Of a stretch of DNA of 64,000 nt, positions 33,835 through 41,979 are shown in pieces. This stretch comes from Mycobacterium kyogaense (GTDB taxonomy: Bacteria > Actinomycetota > Actinomycetes > Mycobacteriales > Mycobacteriaceae). The first letter of the stretch is position 1; every line of letters begins with the position of its first letter. The notes under the pieces are model-generated. The model saw nothing but the letters and a program-made list of their open reading frames with translations. It was not told the DNA's origin and made no database searches. Where the stretch lies: assembly GCF_003254575.1 (NCBI RefSeq), contig NZ_QJUA01000019.1, positions 1 to 64,000 on the forward strand. Reading direction: 5' to 3'. A program made the translations under genes and the position numbers.

Positions 33835-34452
33835 ATGACGGAAGGCTCCCGCCTCAATCACCTCTCCTATGTGGTGCTGGGCGTGATCGCGGTGCGCGGT
33901 CCCACCACGTCGTACCAGCTCAAGCAGTATGTCGCTGAGTCGATCGCCTATCTGTGGCCACTCCAGCACGCGACGCTGTATCGGGAGCCGCGCCGCCTGG
34001 AGGACTGCGGGTTGTTGCAGTCCGAGACCGAAGAGGGGGGCCGACGGCGCCAGTTCTTCACGATCACCACCGAAGGGCTTGCCGCCCTTCGCCATTGGCT
34101 TCGCGACCCCAGCACCTCCCAGCCTTCGGAGCTGCACGACGAGGCGCTGCTCAAGCTCCACTTCGGTGAGCTCGCCGACGTGGCGAGCATGCGTGAGCTC
34201 GCCGAGAATCAGATCGTCGAACGCAAAGCTCGACTGGCTTACTACACGGATCTGCAGCGCCGCTATCAGGACCGCCCTGACCTGGGTTATCCCTTGGCGA
34301 CGTTGCGGGCGGGCCAGATGATCGAGAAGGCGTCGATCGCGTTCTGGCGCGACATCGCCGAGAGCACAGAGCAATTGGCGCCTTCGCGGCCAGGAGCCCG
34401 CGGCCGCACCGACCTGTCCCCCACGTCAGCCCTGTCCCCCGAACGAAAGTGA
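33835..34452 (+). CDS. PadR family transcriptional regulator
   Basis: The protein has 205 residues. The PadR winged helix lies at about 8-85 (LSYVVLGVIAVRGPTTSYQL, LWPLQHATLYREPRRLEDCG, RRRQFFTITTEG), followed by a helical C-terminal dimerisation domain (PadR_C type). It has an unusually strong palindromic operator at its start. The nitronate monooxygenase gene follows by 7 bp, so the pair is an operon, and the ligand may be a substrate of that enzyme. Confidence 0.87.
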   Translation: MTEGSRLNHLSYVVLGVIAVRGPTTSYQLKQYVAESIAYLWPLQHATLYREPRRLEDCGLLQSETEEGGRRRQFFTITTEGLAALRHWLRDPSTSQPSELHDEALLKLHFGELADVASMRELAENQIVERKARLAYYTDLQRRYQDRPDLGYPLATLRAGQMIEKASIAFWRDIAESTEQLAPSRPGARGRTDLSPTSALSPERK

Positions 34453-34459
34453 TGGCCCC

Positions 34460-35446
34460 ATGACCCTGCCCGAGATCCTGCGGGACAACCTCGCACTGCC
34501 CGTCGTCGGGTCCCCGCTGTTCCTGTGTTCAGGTCCGGAACTGGTGATCGCGCAATGCAGTGCCGGCGTCGTGGGCTCCTTCCCCGCGCTCAACGCTCGT
34601 CCGGCCTCGGTCCTGCGCGAATGGTTGGAGCAGATCTCCACCACGTTGGACACCCGACGCCGCGAGCATCCCGAACTGGTGACGGCTCCCTTTGCGGTGA
34701 ACCAGATCGTGCACAGGTCCAATGAGCGCCTCGACGAGGACGTGCAGGCGTGCGTCGACTTCCAGGTGCCGATCGTGATCACCTCGTTGGGTGCACGCGC
34801 CGATGTCAACGACGCGATCCACTCGTACGGCGGCATCGTGCTGCACGACGTCATCAACAACACCTTCGCGCGCAAGGCCATCGACAAGGGGGCCGACGGC
34901 CTGATCGCCGTGGCCGCCGGCGCCGGTGGGCACGCAGGCACCATCTCGCCGTTCGCACTCGTGCAGGAGATCCGAGAGTGGTTCGACGGGCCGCTGCTGC
35001 TCTCCGGAGCCATCGGACACGGCCGCTCCATCCTGGCCGCCCAGGCCGCCGGAGCCGATCTCGCCTACATCGGGTCCGCGTTCCTGGCCACGACCGAAGC
35101 GCGCACCGAAGACGCGTACAAGCAGATGATCACGACCAGCGGTGCCAGCGACATCGTGTACTCGAATCTCTTCACCGGTGTGCACGGCAACTATCTGCGC
35201 GGTTCCATCGAGGCGGCTGGACTCGATCCCGAGAACCTTCCGCAGTCCGATCCGTCGGCGATGGACTTCGGCTCCGGCGGAAACACCGATGCCAAGGCGT
35301 GGAAGGACATCTGGGGTGCCGGACAGGGAATCGGCCCCATCCAGGAGGTGGTTCCCACGGCGGAGCTCGTCGCGCGGTTGGGCCGGCAGTACGCTGCTGC
35401 CCGCGCCCAGCTGTTCGCCGAGGAGTTGGCGTCGACCGCGGTGTGA
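34460..35446 (+). CDS. Nitronate monooxygenase family FMN enzyme
   Basis: The protein has 328 residues with a TIM-barrel FMN fold. It has VVGSPLFLCSGPELVIAQ at the start, AVNQIVHRSN, then GADGLIAVAAGAGGHAGT, the glycine-rich phosphate-binding loop with the His used in catalysis, and SGAIGHGRSI. The family oxidises alkyl nitronates, such as propionate-3-nitronate, to carbonyl compounds, protecting the cell from nitro toxins. Some relatives act as enoyl reductases. It is coupled to the PadR gene and convergent with the PPOX gene. Confidence 0.87.
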   Translation: MTLPEILRDNLALPVVGSPLFLCSGPELVIAQCSAGVVGSFPALNARPASVLREWLEQISTTLDTRRREHPELVTAPFAVNQIVHRSNERLDEDVQACVDFQVPIVITSLGARADVNDAIHSYGGIVLHDVINNTFARKAIDKGADGLIAVAAGAGGHAGTISPFALVQEIREWFDGPLLLSGAIGHGRSILAAQAAGADLAYIGSAFLATTEARTEDAYKQMITTSGASDIVYSNLFTGVHGNYLRGSIEAAGLDPENLPQSDPSAMDFGSGGNTDAKAWKDIWGAGQGIGPIQEVVPTAELVARLGRQYAAARAQLFAEELASTAV

Positions 35447-35453
35447 CACCGCG

Positions 35454-35870
35454 TCACATCGCGTAGCGATGGACCGTCTGCGGGTAAATGACGATGCGCA
35501 CCCACTGCTCTCGTGACATCGCCGCGAGCTCGCCTGCGCGACGGGGATCGTCGAGGTCCCAGTAGCGCGGTGCGAGTCGTTCGAGCACGGCGTGCGCGCC
35601 GTCGGTGACGATCGTCGCGGTCCCCGTCACCGACACCCACCGTTCCCGCTCCCCCACCGGTGCGGTCACCACGAGCGACGCACGGGGGTTCCGATGAAGC
35701 CGGCGTACGCGTGCGGTGTCCGGTGCGCTGAAGAGCTGGATGTCACCGGCCTCGGTCACCTCGAACCACACCGGTCTCGGCTGGGGTGGCAGCGATCCCT
35801 CGGCGGTGGTCAGGAATCCGTAGAGCGGGCGGCTCAGCAACTGCAGATCGTTCTCCGTCAGCTGGTTCAT
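35454..35870 (-). CDS. PPOX-class F420/FMN-dependent reductase
   Basis: The protein has 138 residues forming a split beta-barrel flavin-binding domain. It has LSRPLYGFLTTAEG, GDIQLFSAPDTARVRRLHRN and ERWVSVTGTATIV, as in F420- or FMN-dependent pyridoxamine-5-phosphate-oxidase-like proteins of mycobacteria. The cofactor cannot be fixed by eye. It is divergent from an AraC regulator across 82 bp, which may control it. Confidence 0.85.
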   Translation of the reverse strand: MNQLTENDLQLLSRPLYGFLTTAEGSLPPQPRPVWFEVTEAGDIQLFSAPDTARVRRLHRNPRASLVVTAPVGERERWVSVTGTATIVTDGAHAVLERLAPRYWDLDDPRRAGELAAMSREQWVRIVIYPQTVHRYAM

Positions 35871-35939
35871 GTTCTTCAGTCAACCCTGTGTTCAGGGACG
35901 AGTACATGGGCTGGAGTCCGCGATACCTGTGTAATCGTC

Positions 35940-35945
35940 TACCGT
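35940..35945 (+). promoter_or_regulatory. -10 box TACCGT for leaderless AraC mRNA
   Basis: TACCGT lies 7 nt before the ATG at 35953. It overlaps the in-frame GTG at 35944, which argues against that codon as the start. Confidence 0.55.
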
Positions 35946-35952
35946 GCGACTC

Positions 35953-36897
35953 ATGGACGCGTTCGGTGATCTGTTCCGCGGCGTGCGAGCACATGGCTCC
36001 TTGTTCGGTAGTTCTCTGCTGACACCGCCGTGGTCGCTGCACTTCGTCGACGGCGCGCCGCTGACGCTGTGCACGGTTCTCGGCACGCCGTCCTCGCCTG
36101 GCGGATGGATCGTTCCCGAGCACGGCGCGCCGCAACGCCTCGACTCCTACGAGACGGTCGTCGTACGCGGCCCGGGCACCTTCACATTCGTCGACGCCCT
36201 CGACACAGCAGCCGAGCCGATCGCCTGCGGCGAATTCTGCGCAACCGCCGAACAGGGGGGAACCCGACACCGCCGCGGGTGGGCTGACCCTGGAAGTCAT
36301 TCGAGCGCAACGACATTGATAGTGGGCTCCTACCCCGTGAAGGGCGAGATCAGCCGACGACTGCTCGAGGCCCTGCCGGTCGTCATGCACGTCGGCGCCG
36401 GCGGCACAGGAGACGCCGTCCTCGACCATCTCGCCGAGGAAGTCGCCGTCGACGTGCCGGGGCAGCAGGTGGTGCTCGACCGGCTCCTCGATTGGATGCT
36501 CGTGTGCACCATCCGCGGATGGTTCGACCGGCCCGGCGGTGAGCCACCGACCTGGTGGGTGGCGCAGCGCGATCCGGTGGTCGGCGATGCACTACGCCTG
36601 CTGCACGACGACCCCGCGGCACCGTGGACAGTGGCGACCCTGGCCGAACGGGTCGGGGTGTCCCGATCGACGCTGGCCAAACGCTTCACCGAGCTGATGG
36701 ACGAAGCCCCACTCACCTACCTCACGCACTGGCGGATGACGCTGGCGATGGACCTGTTGACCGATCATCCCGCCTTGTCCATCGCCCAGGTGGGGCGCTC
36801 GGTCGGCTACACCGATCCGTTCGCGTTCAGTGCCGCGTTCAAGCGGGTGCGGGGCATCAACCCCCGAGACTTCCGACGTGCGGCGGCGCGCGCATGA
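35953..36897 (+). CDS. AraC family regulator with cupin sensor domain
   Basis: The protein has 314 residues. The N-terminal cupin_6 domain (about 1-180) starts MDAFGDLFRGVRAHGSLFG with PPWSLHFVDGAPLT, and the C-terminal double HTH (about 205-310) has TVATLAERVGVSRSTLAKRF and SIAQVGRSVGYTDPFAFSAA. Such proteins sense small molecules through the cupin and often activate a divergent gene, here the PPOX reductase. Confidence 0.9.
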   Translation: MDAFGDLFRGVRAHGSLFGSSLLTPPWSLHFVDGAPLTLCTVLGTPSSPGGWIVPEHGAPQRLDSYETVVVRGPGTFTFVDALDTAAEPIACGEFCATAEQGGTRHRRGWADPGSHSSATTLIVGSYPVKGEISRRLLEALPVVMHVGAGGTGDAVLDHLAEEVAVDVPGQQVVLDRLLDWMLVCTIRGWFDRPGGEPPTWWVAQRDPVVGDALRLLHDDPAAPWTVATLAERVGVSRSTLAKRFTELMDEAPLTYLTHWRMTLAMDLLTDHPALSIAQVGRSVGYTDPFAFSAAFKRVRGINPRDFRRAAARA

Positions 36898-36914
36898 GAA
36901 GCGGACACGGCCCC

Positions 36915-37541
36915 TCAGCGCTCCATGGCAGCGGCCTCTTCGAAGACCAAGCGTGCGTGCAACTGGAAGAGCTGCACGAAACGCTCTGAGTTGTCGTCGA
37001 TCTCGTTGGCGATGAAGAGTCCGTCGGCCCCGGCGATCAGATAGGTGGTCAGTAACTCGACCTTGTCGGCGGCAAGCCCGGGCGCGACGGCTCGAATGGC
37101 GTCGGCGAACCGGTCGAACGCGGCATTGCGGCTGTGCAGGAACCTGGTCTTGGCCTGCAGCTCCACCGGGCGGCGGTCCAGCGCCAGCTTGAGCCCCAGC
37201 CTCAGAAAATCTGGGGTTTCTCGCAGCGCTGCGGCGACCTGAGCGCCGATCTCGCTCGCGCGCTCGCCGGCAGTGCCGTGCTCCGGCAGGCGCAATGCCT
37301 GCGACCACGTCTCGAAACTCCGGTCGATCACGGCGGCGATCAGATCGTCCTTGTCGGCGAAGTGCCAGTAGATCGATGTCGGCGGCAGACCGCTGAGCTC
37401 ACTGACCGCCGAGATGGTGGTCGCGTCGTATCCGCGCTCCGCAGCCACCGCCGTCGCTGCGTCGAGAATCCGCTGACGCGAGATGTCGCCGTTGGCCCGA
37501 GTGCGGCGCTGCGCGACCGAATTCTGCTTTTTGGTGGGCAT
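36915..37541 (-). CDS. TetR family transcriptional regulator
   Basis: The protein has 208 residues. The HTH (about 20-68) has TISAVSELSGLPPTSIYWHF, followed by a TetR ligand domain. The ATG at 37541 has GGGAGGAG about 6 bp upstream. A near-perfect 16-bp palindrome lies between it and the divergent sulfatase, which is the likely target. It is convergent with the AraC gene, 17 bp apart. Confidence 0.88.
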   Translation of the reverse strand: MPTKKQNSVAQRRTRANGDISRQRILDAATAVAAERGYDATTISAVSELSGLPPTSIYWHFADKDDLIAAVIDRSFETWSQALRLPEHGTAGERASEIGAQVAAALRETPDFLRLGLKLALDRRPVELQAKTRFLHSRNAAFDRFADAIRAVAPGLAADKVELLTTYLIAGADGLFIANEIDDNSERFVQLFQLHARLVFEEAAAMER

Positions 37542-37583
37542 GACCACTCCTCCCCTGCCCCACGATCATGCAATACTCCTTAT

Positions 37584-37599
37584 TGTAGGGATCGCTACA
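37584..37599. promoter_or_regulatory. Imperfect palindrome TGTAGGGATCGCTACA, candidate TetR operator
   Basis: Fourteen of 16 positions are symmetric (ideal TGTAGCGATCGCTACA). It sits in the 69-bp gap between the TetR and sulfatase starts. A second dyad, CAATA-N5-TATTG, lies just upstream at 37571-37585. Confidence 0.6.
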
Positions 37600-37610
37600 T
37601 CAAGGATGGG

Positions 37611-39395
37611 ATGGTTCATGCAATGTCCGGCGAAGACTTCTCGACACCAAACCGTCGACGGTTCCTGGCGATGACGGGACTCTCGATCGCAGCCACCGCA
37701 GCGGCGTGCTCGGCCAAACCTTCGTCCGCACCTACCCCCGCGCCGAGCAGGACCGGGTTGCCTTCGGCGTCGAAACACAACATCGTGTTCGTCTTCACCG
37801 ACCAGGAACGCCACTTCGCCCAGTGGCCGAGCGGGATGTCCCTGCCGGGCCGGGAGCGCCTCCAAGCCGACGGCGTCGAGTTCACCAACCACTACTGCCC
37901 GGCCGTGATGTGCACGAGTTCCCGGTCGGTCATCCTCACCGGTCTCCAGACAGCGGACAACGGCATGTTCGAGAACGTCGACCTGCCCTACGTCAAGTCC
38001 ATGAGCACCGAGATCCCGACCGTCGGCGACATGTTGCGCACAGCGGGTTACTACACGGCCTACAAGGGAAAGTGGCATCTCAACAGCGATTTCGAGACCG
38101 CCCAGCCCGACCACCTGTTCACCAAGGAGATGGAAGCCTACGGTTTCTCCGACTACGTGTGGCCCGGCGACGTGCTCACACACACTCTCGGCGGTTACAC
38201 CTACGACAACATGATCGGCGGCAGCGTCGTGTCGTGGCTGCGCGACCAGGGGCGTTCACTGGCCGACGACAACAAGCCCTGGGCATTGTTCGTCAGCCTG
38301 GTCAATCCTCACGACATCATGTATTTCAACACCGACGCACCCGGTGAGCAGGTGCAGGACAACGGCCGTCTGCTGATGCACGCAGCGCGCGCACCGAAGA
38401 ATGCGCTCTACGAAAAGCACTGGGAAGTAGGGCTTCCCGATAGTCTCACGCAGTCGATGACCGAACCAGGACGTCCTGCTGCCCATGGCGAATATCTGAA
38501 GGCATGGGGTTACACCCTCGGAACGATTCCGCCCGAGCAGGAGCGCTGGGGCCGGTTCTCCGATTTCTATCTCAACAGCATTCGCAGTGTCGATCAGCAG
38601 GTGACGCTGCTTCTGAACGAACTCGATGCGTTGGAGCTCGCCGACAACACGATGGTCGTGTTCACCAGCGACCACGGGGAGATGGGCGGAGCGCACGGTT
38701 TGCGAGGCAAGGGTCCCTTCGCCTACCAGGAAGCCATCCACCTTCCGCTCTACATCAAGCATCCCGATGTGTCTGGCGGACAACAGGTCACGTCGTTGAC
38801 AGGACACATCGACCTGGCACCGAGCCTTCTCGCTCTCGCCGGCGTGCCGACCGGTGCCGTCGGCGAGATCGCCGGGCGGGACCTTCCTGGAAAGGACTTC
38901 AGTCCTGTACTGAGCGACCCCGCGGGTGCCGACGAACACTCAGTGCGAGAAGCAGTGCTGTTCACCTACAGCGGGCTCGCGACCAATGACAGCGAGGTGA
39001 TTCGGATCGTCGCGGACGCCAAGGCTGCGAACCAGGATCCCAAGCAGGCCATGGCGATAGCCGGCTACAAGCCAGACCTGACCAAGCGAGGCAGCCTGCG
39101 CACCATGTTCGACGGGCGGTACAAGTTCACGCGATACTTCGCACCGACCCAGCGCAACGTTCCGCGCGACATCGAGGAGCTCTACCGCTTCAACGACGTC
39201 GAGCTGTTCGACCTGCAGACCGATCCGGCGGAGATGACGAATCTCGCGGCAGAGAAGGGGGACCACGCTGATCTGGTGATGGCCTCCAGCGCGAAACTCG
39301 AAGCGCTCATCACACACGAGATCGGTATCGACGACGGCCGCGAAATGCCGGACTTCGACAACATCGACTGGACGATCGACCGCATGGACCTCTAG
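37611..39395 (+). CDS. Exported sulfatase, Tat/lipoprotein type, with variant CTSSR active site
   Basis: The protein has 594 residues. A twin-arginine signal (NRRRFLAMTG, residues 14-23) is followed by TAAAC, with Cys33 as a possible lipobox. The sulfatase domain has FVFTDQERH (metal Asp64), the catalytic Cys101 in CTSSR, KGKWHL, FTSDHGEMGGAHG and TGHIDLAPSLLALAG. The usual signature is CxPxR; here the third residue is Ser. The C-terminal part resembles choline-sulfatase/arylsulfatase-type enzymes. I start at the ATG at 37611 (AAGGA upstream); the ATG at 37623 is the alternative. It is probably repressed by the divergent TetR. The substrate is unknown. Confidence 0.87.
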   Translation: MVHAMSGEDFSTPNRRRFLAMTGLSIAATAAACSAKPSSAPTPAPSRTGLPSASKHNIVFVFTDQERHFAQWPSGMSLPGRERLQADGVEFTNHYCPAVMCTSSRSVILTGLQTADNGMFENVDLPYVKSMSTEIPTVGDMLRTAGYYTAYKGKWHLNSDFETAQPDHLFTKEMEAYGFSDYVWPGDVLTHTLGGYTYDNMIGGSVVSWLRDQGRSLADDNKPWALFVSLVNPHDIMYFNTDAPGEQVQDNGRLLMHAARAPKNALYEKHWEVGLPDSLTQSMTEPGRPAAHGEYLKAWGYTLGTIPPEQERWGRFSDFYLNSIRSVDQQVTLLLNELDALELADNTMVVFTSDHGEMGGAHGLRGKGPFAYQEAIHLPLYIKHPDVSGGQQVTSLTGHIDLAPSLLALAGVPTGAVGEIAGRDLPGKDFSPVLSDPAGADEHSVREAVLFTYSGLATNDSEVIRIVADAKAANQDPKQAMAIAGYKPDLTKRGSLRTMFDGRYKFTRYFAPTQRNVPRDIEELYRFNDVELFDLQTDPAEMTNLAAEKGDHADLVMASSAKLEALITHEIGIDDGREMPDFDNIDWTIDRMDL

Positions 39396-39408
39396 CTCTG
39401 AGGTGTCA

Positions 39409-40284
39409 CTAGGGTGTCACTGCCTTCACCAAGACGTCGGCGGCGAGCAGTCCGAGGTTGTTGGCGGCAAGCGGGCTGTCGCCACTGAGTAGCGTGCGAT
39501 CTCGATGAACTCGACCGGTCATGTCGTCGTTGAGCACCGTGATGCCCTGGGCCTGCAGCGCTTCGGCCAACAGCCACGGCAGATGTCCGGGAATGTAGCC
39601 CATGTCGACGTTGGCGCCCTCGTCGAGCGCATCGGGGAACACACACATCGAATAGCCCTTGAATGGTGACTGACGACCGCCGCGGCCGACTGCCAACAAC
39701 GCGGCCGGACCGTGGCACAACGTGATGATGTACTTGTCGCGGTCCAACGCCCAGTCCAGGGTGTGGGCCACCGCTTCAGCGTCCGGCAGCCCGAGAAGTG
39801 CTCCGTGCCCACCAGGGATGAAGACTGCCAGGTAGTCGGAGTCGTCCCCGAGCTCACCGGCGACGACATCGGACAGCTTCTCCGGCTCCTTGAACTTGGG
39901 CTTCAGGGTTTCGTACGCCTGCCGGACGGCCTCATCCTCGCCGGGCATCGCCCACCACTCCAGCTTGGCCGGGTAACCCGCGACTGTGGCGATCTCGACC
40001 TCGAAACCCGCCTTCATCAGGTGGATGAGCGGCAGGAGCGTTTCCACGGGATGATTGCCGGTCGAGAACATCTTTCCGTTCTGGCACAGCAGATACCGCT
40101 CCTCCGTGGCGATCGTCAGGATCTTCCAGCGGCCCTCGGTGTAGGCACCTTCGTGCTCGACCCCGTCGAAGTCGCTACGCGGTGGAACGTACTGGGTCAA
40201 CGAGTACGGCGACGGGAAGAACGCGTTGTCTTCGGCCTCGTCGGGGCGGGGCTCGCGGCTCGGGGCTCCAGAGTTGGTGGTCAT
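39409..40284 (-). CDS. hchA: Glyoxalase III / protein deglycase HchA (Hsp31)
   Basis: The protein has 291 residues, the length of Hsp31. The DJ-1/PfpI fold has the nucleophile Cys in [16 protein letters not shown] and an acidic partner earlier in the chain. The HchA-specific N-terminal extension (residues 1-50) includes [12 protein letters not shown], and [17 protein letters not shown] carries residues of the substrate and metal pocket. HchA converts methylglyoxal to lactate without glutathione; a deglycase role has also been proposed. The ATG has GAAGGGATG upstream. It is convergent with the sulfatase. Confidence 0.92.
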   Translation of the reverse strand: MTTNSGAPSREPRPDEAEDNAFFPSPYSLTQYVPPRSDFDGVEHEGAYTEGRWKILTIATEERYLLCQNGKMFSTGNHPVETLLPLIHLMKAGFEVEIATVAGYPAKLEWWAMPGEDEAVRQAYETLKPKFKEPEKLSDVVAGELGDDSDYLAVFIPGGHGALLGLPDAEAVAHTLDWALDRDKYIITLCHGPAALLAVGRGGRQSPFKGYSMCVFPDALDEGANVDMGYIPGHLPWLLAEALQAQGITVLNDDMTGRVHRDRTLLSGDSPLAANNLGLLAADVLVKAVTP

Positions 40285-40354
40285 CGGTCATCCCTTCTCG
40301 TCGATACCTCAACTGTTCGGGAAGAGCCCGTCGATCGCAATGGCCATGACGGGC

Positions 40355-40741
40355 CTAATCCATCTGCTGGATCTGGAGGAGATTGCCGCAGGTGTCATCG
40401 AGTACGGCCGTGGTGACCGGTCCCATGCTCGTCGGCTCCTGGGTGAAGTAGACCCCGAGCGCACGGAGGCGCTCGTACTCCGCGCGAACGTCTTCGACAG
40501 CGAACGCGGTGAACGGGATGCCGTCGGCGACGAGCGCTTCCTTGAACGGTCTCACCGCAGGGTGCGCGTCGGGTTCGAGCACCACCTCGGTGCCGCCCGG
40601 ATCCTCCGGTGACACGACGGTGATCCAGCGGTGCTCGCCCATCGGGATATCGTGCTTCGCTTGGAAGCCAAGCACTTCGGTGTAGAACGCCAACGCCTTC
40701 GCTTGGTCGTCGACGAACACGCTCGTCAGGGTGATCCTCAT
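40355..40741 (-). CDS. VOC family (glyoxalase/bleomycin resistance-like) protein
   Basis: The protein has 128 residues, a single VOC domain: ITLTSVFVDDQAKALAFYTE, TEVVLEPD and DDTCGNLLQIQQ. The metal-binding positions are partly conserved. The ATG overlaps the ArsR stop (ATGA), a very common actinobacterial pair in which the regulator controls the VOC protein. Substrate unknown. Confidence 0.88.
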   Translation of the reverse strand: MRITLTSVFVDDQAKALAFYTEVLGFQAKHDIPMGEHRWITVVSPEDPGGTEVVLEPDAHPAVRPFKEALVADGIPFTAFAVEDVRAEYERLRALGVYFTQEPTSMGPVTTAVLDDTCGNLLQIQQMD

Positions 40742-41043
40742 GATGATTCCTCTCCGTGGTCGACGTGCTTGCACTTCAGCCACCGCTCGACGATCGGTTC
40801 CAGCGGCGTGGTGTCGATGTCGTGGAACTTGAAGCGGCCCTCCCGCCGGGTGGTCACGAGGCCGGAGGCTTCGAGGACGTCGAGGTGTTGCGAGATCGCC
40901 TGCCGCGACGATCCGAGGCCGTGTTTGGACGCCAGCCGTGCGCAGATCTCGAACAGCGTCTGTCCGCTCCGGTCGGTCAGCTCGTCGAGGATCGTCCGTC
41001 GCGTGGGATCAGCCAGAGCTTTGAAGACATCGCCCACCGCCAT
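40738..41043 (-). CDS. ArsR family transcriptional regulator
   Basis: The protein has 101 residues, a winged helix (VFKALADPTRRTILDEL, SSRQAISQHLDVLEASGLVT) with no metal-binding cysteine pair. It belongs to the ArsR branch paired with SRPBCC or VOC proteins. The ATG at 41043 directly abuts TATCGT; a GTG two codons later (41037) lies 6 nt after this box and may be the true leaderless start. It is coupled to the VOC gene and divergent from the NAD(P)H-binding protein gene. Confidence 0.87.
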   Translation of the reverse strand: MAVGDVFKALADPTRRTILDELTDRSGQTLFEICARLASKHGLGSSRQAISQHLDVLEASGLVTTRREGRFKFHDIDTTPLEPIVERWLKCKHVDHGEESS

Positions 41044-41066
41044 ACGATAGGCAAGCAATCACTTGC
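41044..41066 (-). promoter_or_regulatory. ArsR promoter and inverted repeat GCAAG-N6-CTTGC
   Basis: GCAAG (41051-41055) and CTTGC (41062-41066) flank CAATCA. The -10 box TATCGT (41049-41044, minus strand) follows immediately. The dyad is well placed for ArsR self-repression. Confidence 0.55.
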
Positions 41067-41139
41067 ATGTCAACGGTGGTTCGGATACCACGGGGTTTCC
41101 AGGGCGCGCACACCCATTGCCGATGCCACCGTGGGATCT

Positions 41140-41901
41140 GTGCTCACCAGTACTACGCAGAAGATCACCGTGGTCGGAGCCACCGGCCTCATCGGCCGTC
41201 AACTCCTCCCCCTCCTCAGTGGCCGCGGCCTCGACGTCACAGCGGCCTCCCGCGCGTCCGGTGTCGATCTGCTCACCGGCGACGGCCTCGATGACGCCCT
41301 GACCGGCGCGGACGTCGTCATCGACGTGATCAACTCCGCGACACCGGACGATTCCGCCCAGGCGTTCTTCGCGCACACGTCGGCCCACTTGTCAGCGGCC
41401 GCAGCCAGGACCGGGGTCGGCCACTATGTCGTCCTCTCGATTGTCGGAGCGGATCGTATGGCGGCCCAATCCGGTTACATCCGAGGCAAGTTGGCGCAGG
41501 AAGCCGCGGCGGAGAGATCGGGTGTGCCGTGGACGGTTCTGCGTGCCACTCAATTTCACGAACTGGCCGGACCCATCACCGAGTCCCTCATCACCGACGA
41601 CGTGGTACGCGCACCGGTGGCACTGATCCAGACTGTCGACTCCGCTGAGGTGACGGCGATCCTGGCCAGGATCGCTGTCGGTCGCCCGCTCAACGCCATC
41701 CATCACGTCGGCGGACCACAGAAGATGTCCTTCGCCGACATGGCCCGCACCGTCGTAGGACACCAGGGCCGCACGCTCGATGTCATCGACGATCCGTCAG
41801 CGACCTACAGCGGGCTGTCGATCGACTTCACGACGCTCGTCACAGACGACGACGCCGAACTGGGCACGACGCGCCTCGAGGACTGGTTGTCGGGCCGCTG
41901 A
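41140..41901 (+). CDS. NAD(P)H-binding NmrA/SDR-like protein
   Basis: The protein has about 253 residues. The atypical SDR motif VVGATGLIGRQLLPLL lies near residue 10, and the middle has YVVLSIVGADRMAAQSGYIRGKLAQEA. It resembles NmrA-like/SDR5-type proteins (YwnB, QOR2) that bind NAD(P)H and act on quinones or sense redox state. The start is uncertain: the GTG at 41140 or the GTG at 41131. It is divergent from ArsR. Confidence 0.8.
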   Translation: MLTSTTQKITVVGATGLIGRQLLPLLSGRGLDVTAASRASGVDLLTGDGLDDALTGADVVIDVINSATPDDSAQAFFAHTSAHLSAAAARTGVGHYVVLSIVGADRMAAQSGYIRGKLAQEAAAERSGVPWTVLRATQFHELAGPITESLITDDVVRAPVALIQTVDSAEVTAILARIAVGRPLNAIHHVGGPQKMSFADMARTVVGHQGRTLDVIDDPSATYSGLSIDFTTLVTDDDAELGTTRLEDWLSGR

Positions 41902-41979
41902 CCGAGCTGGTTTGGCACGGCCGCCGTTCTTCGTCGCCTACGGTGGAGTTCACAGCCGATCGCCAGGGGGCACCGTTTC

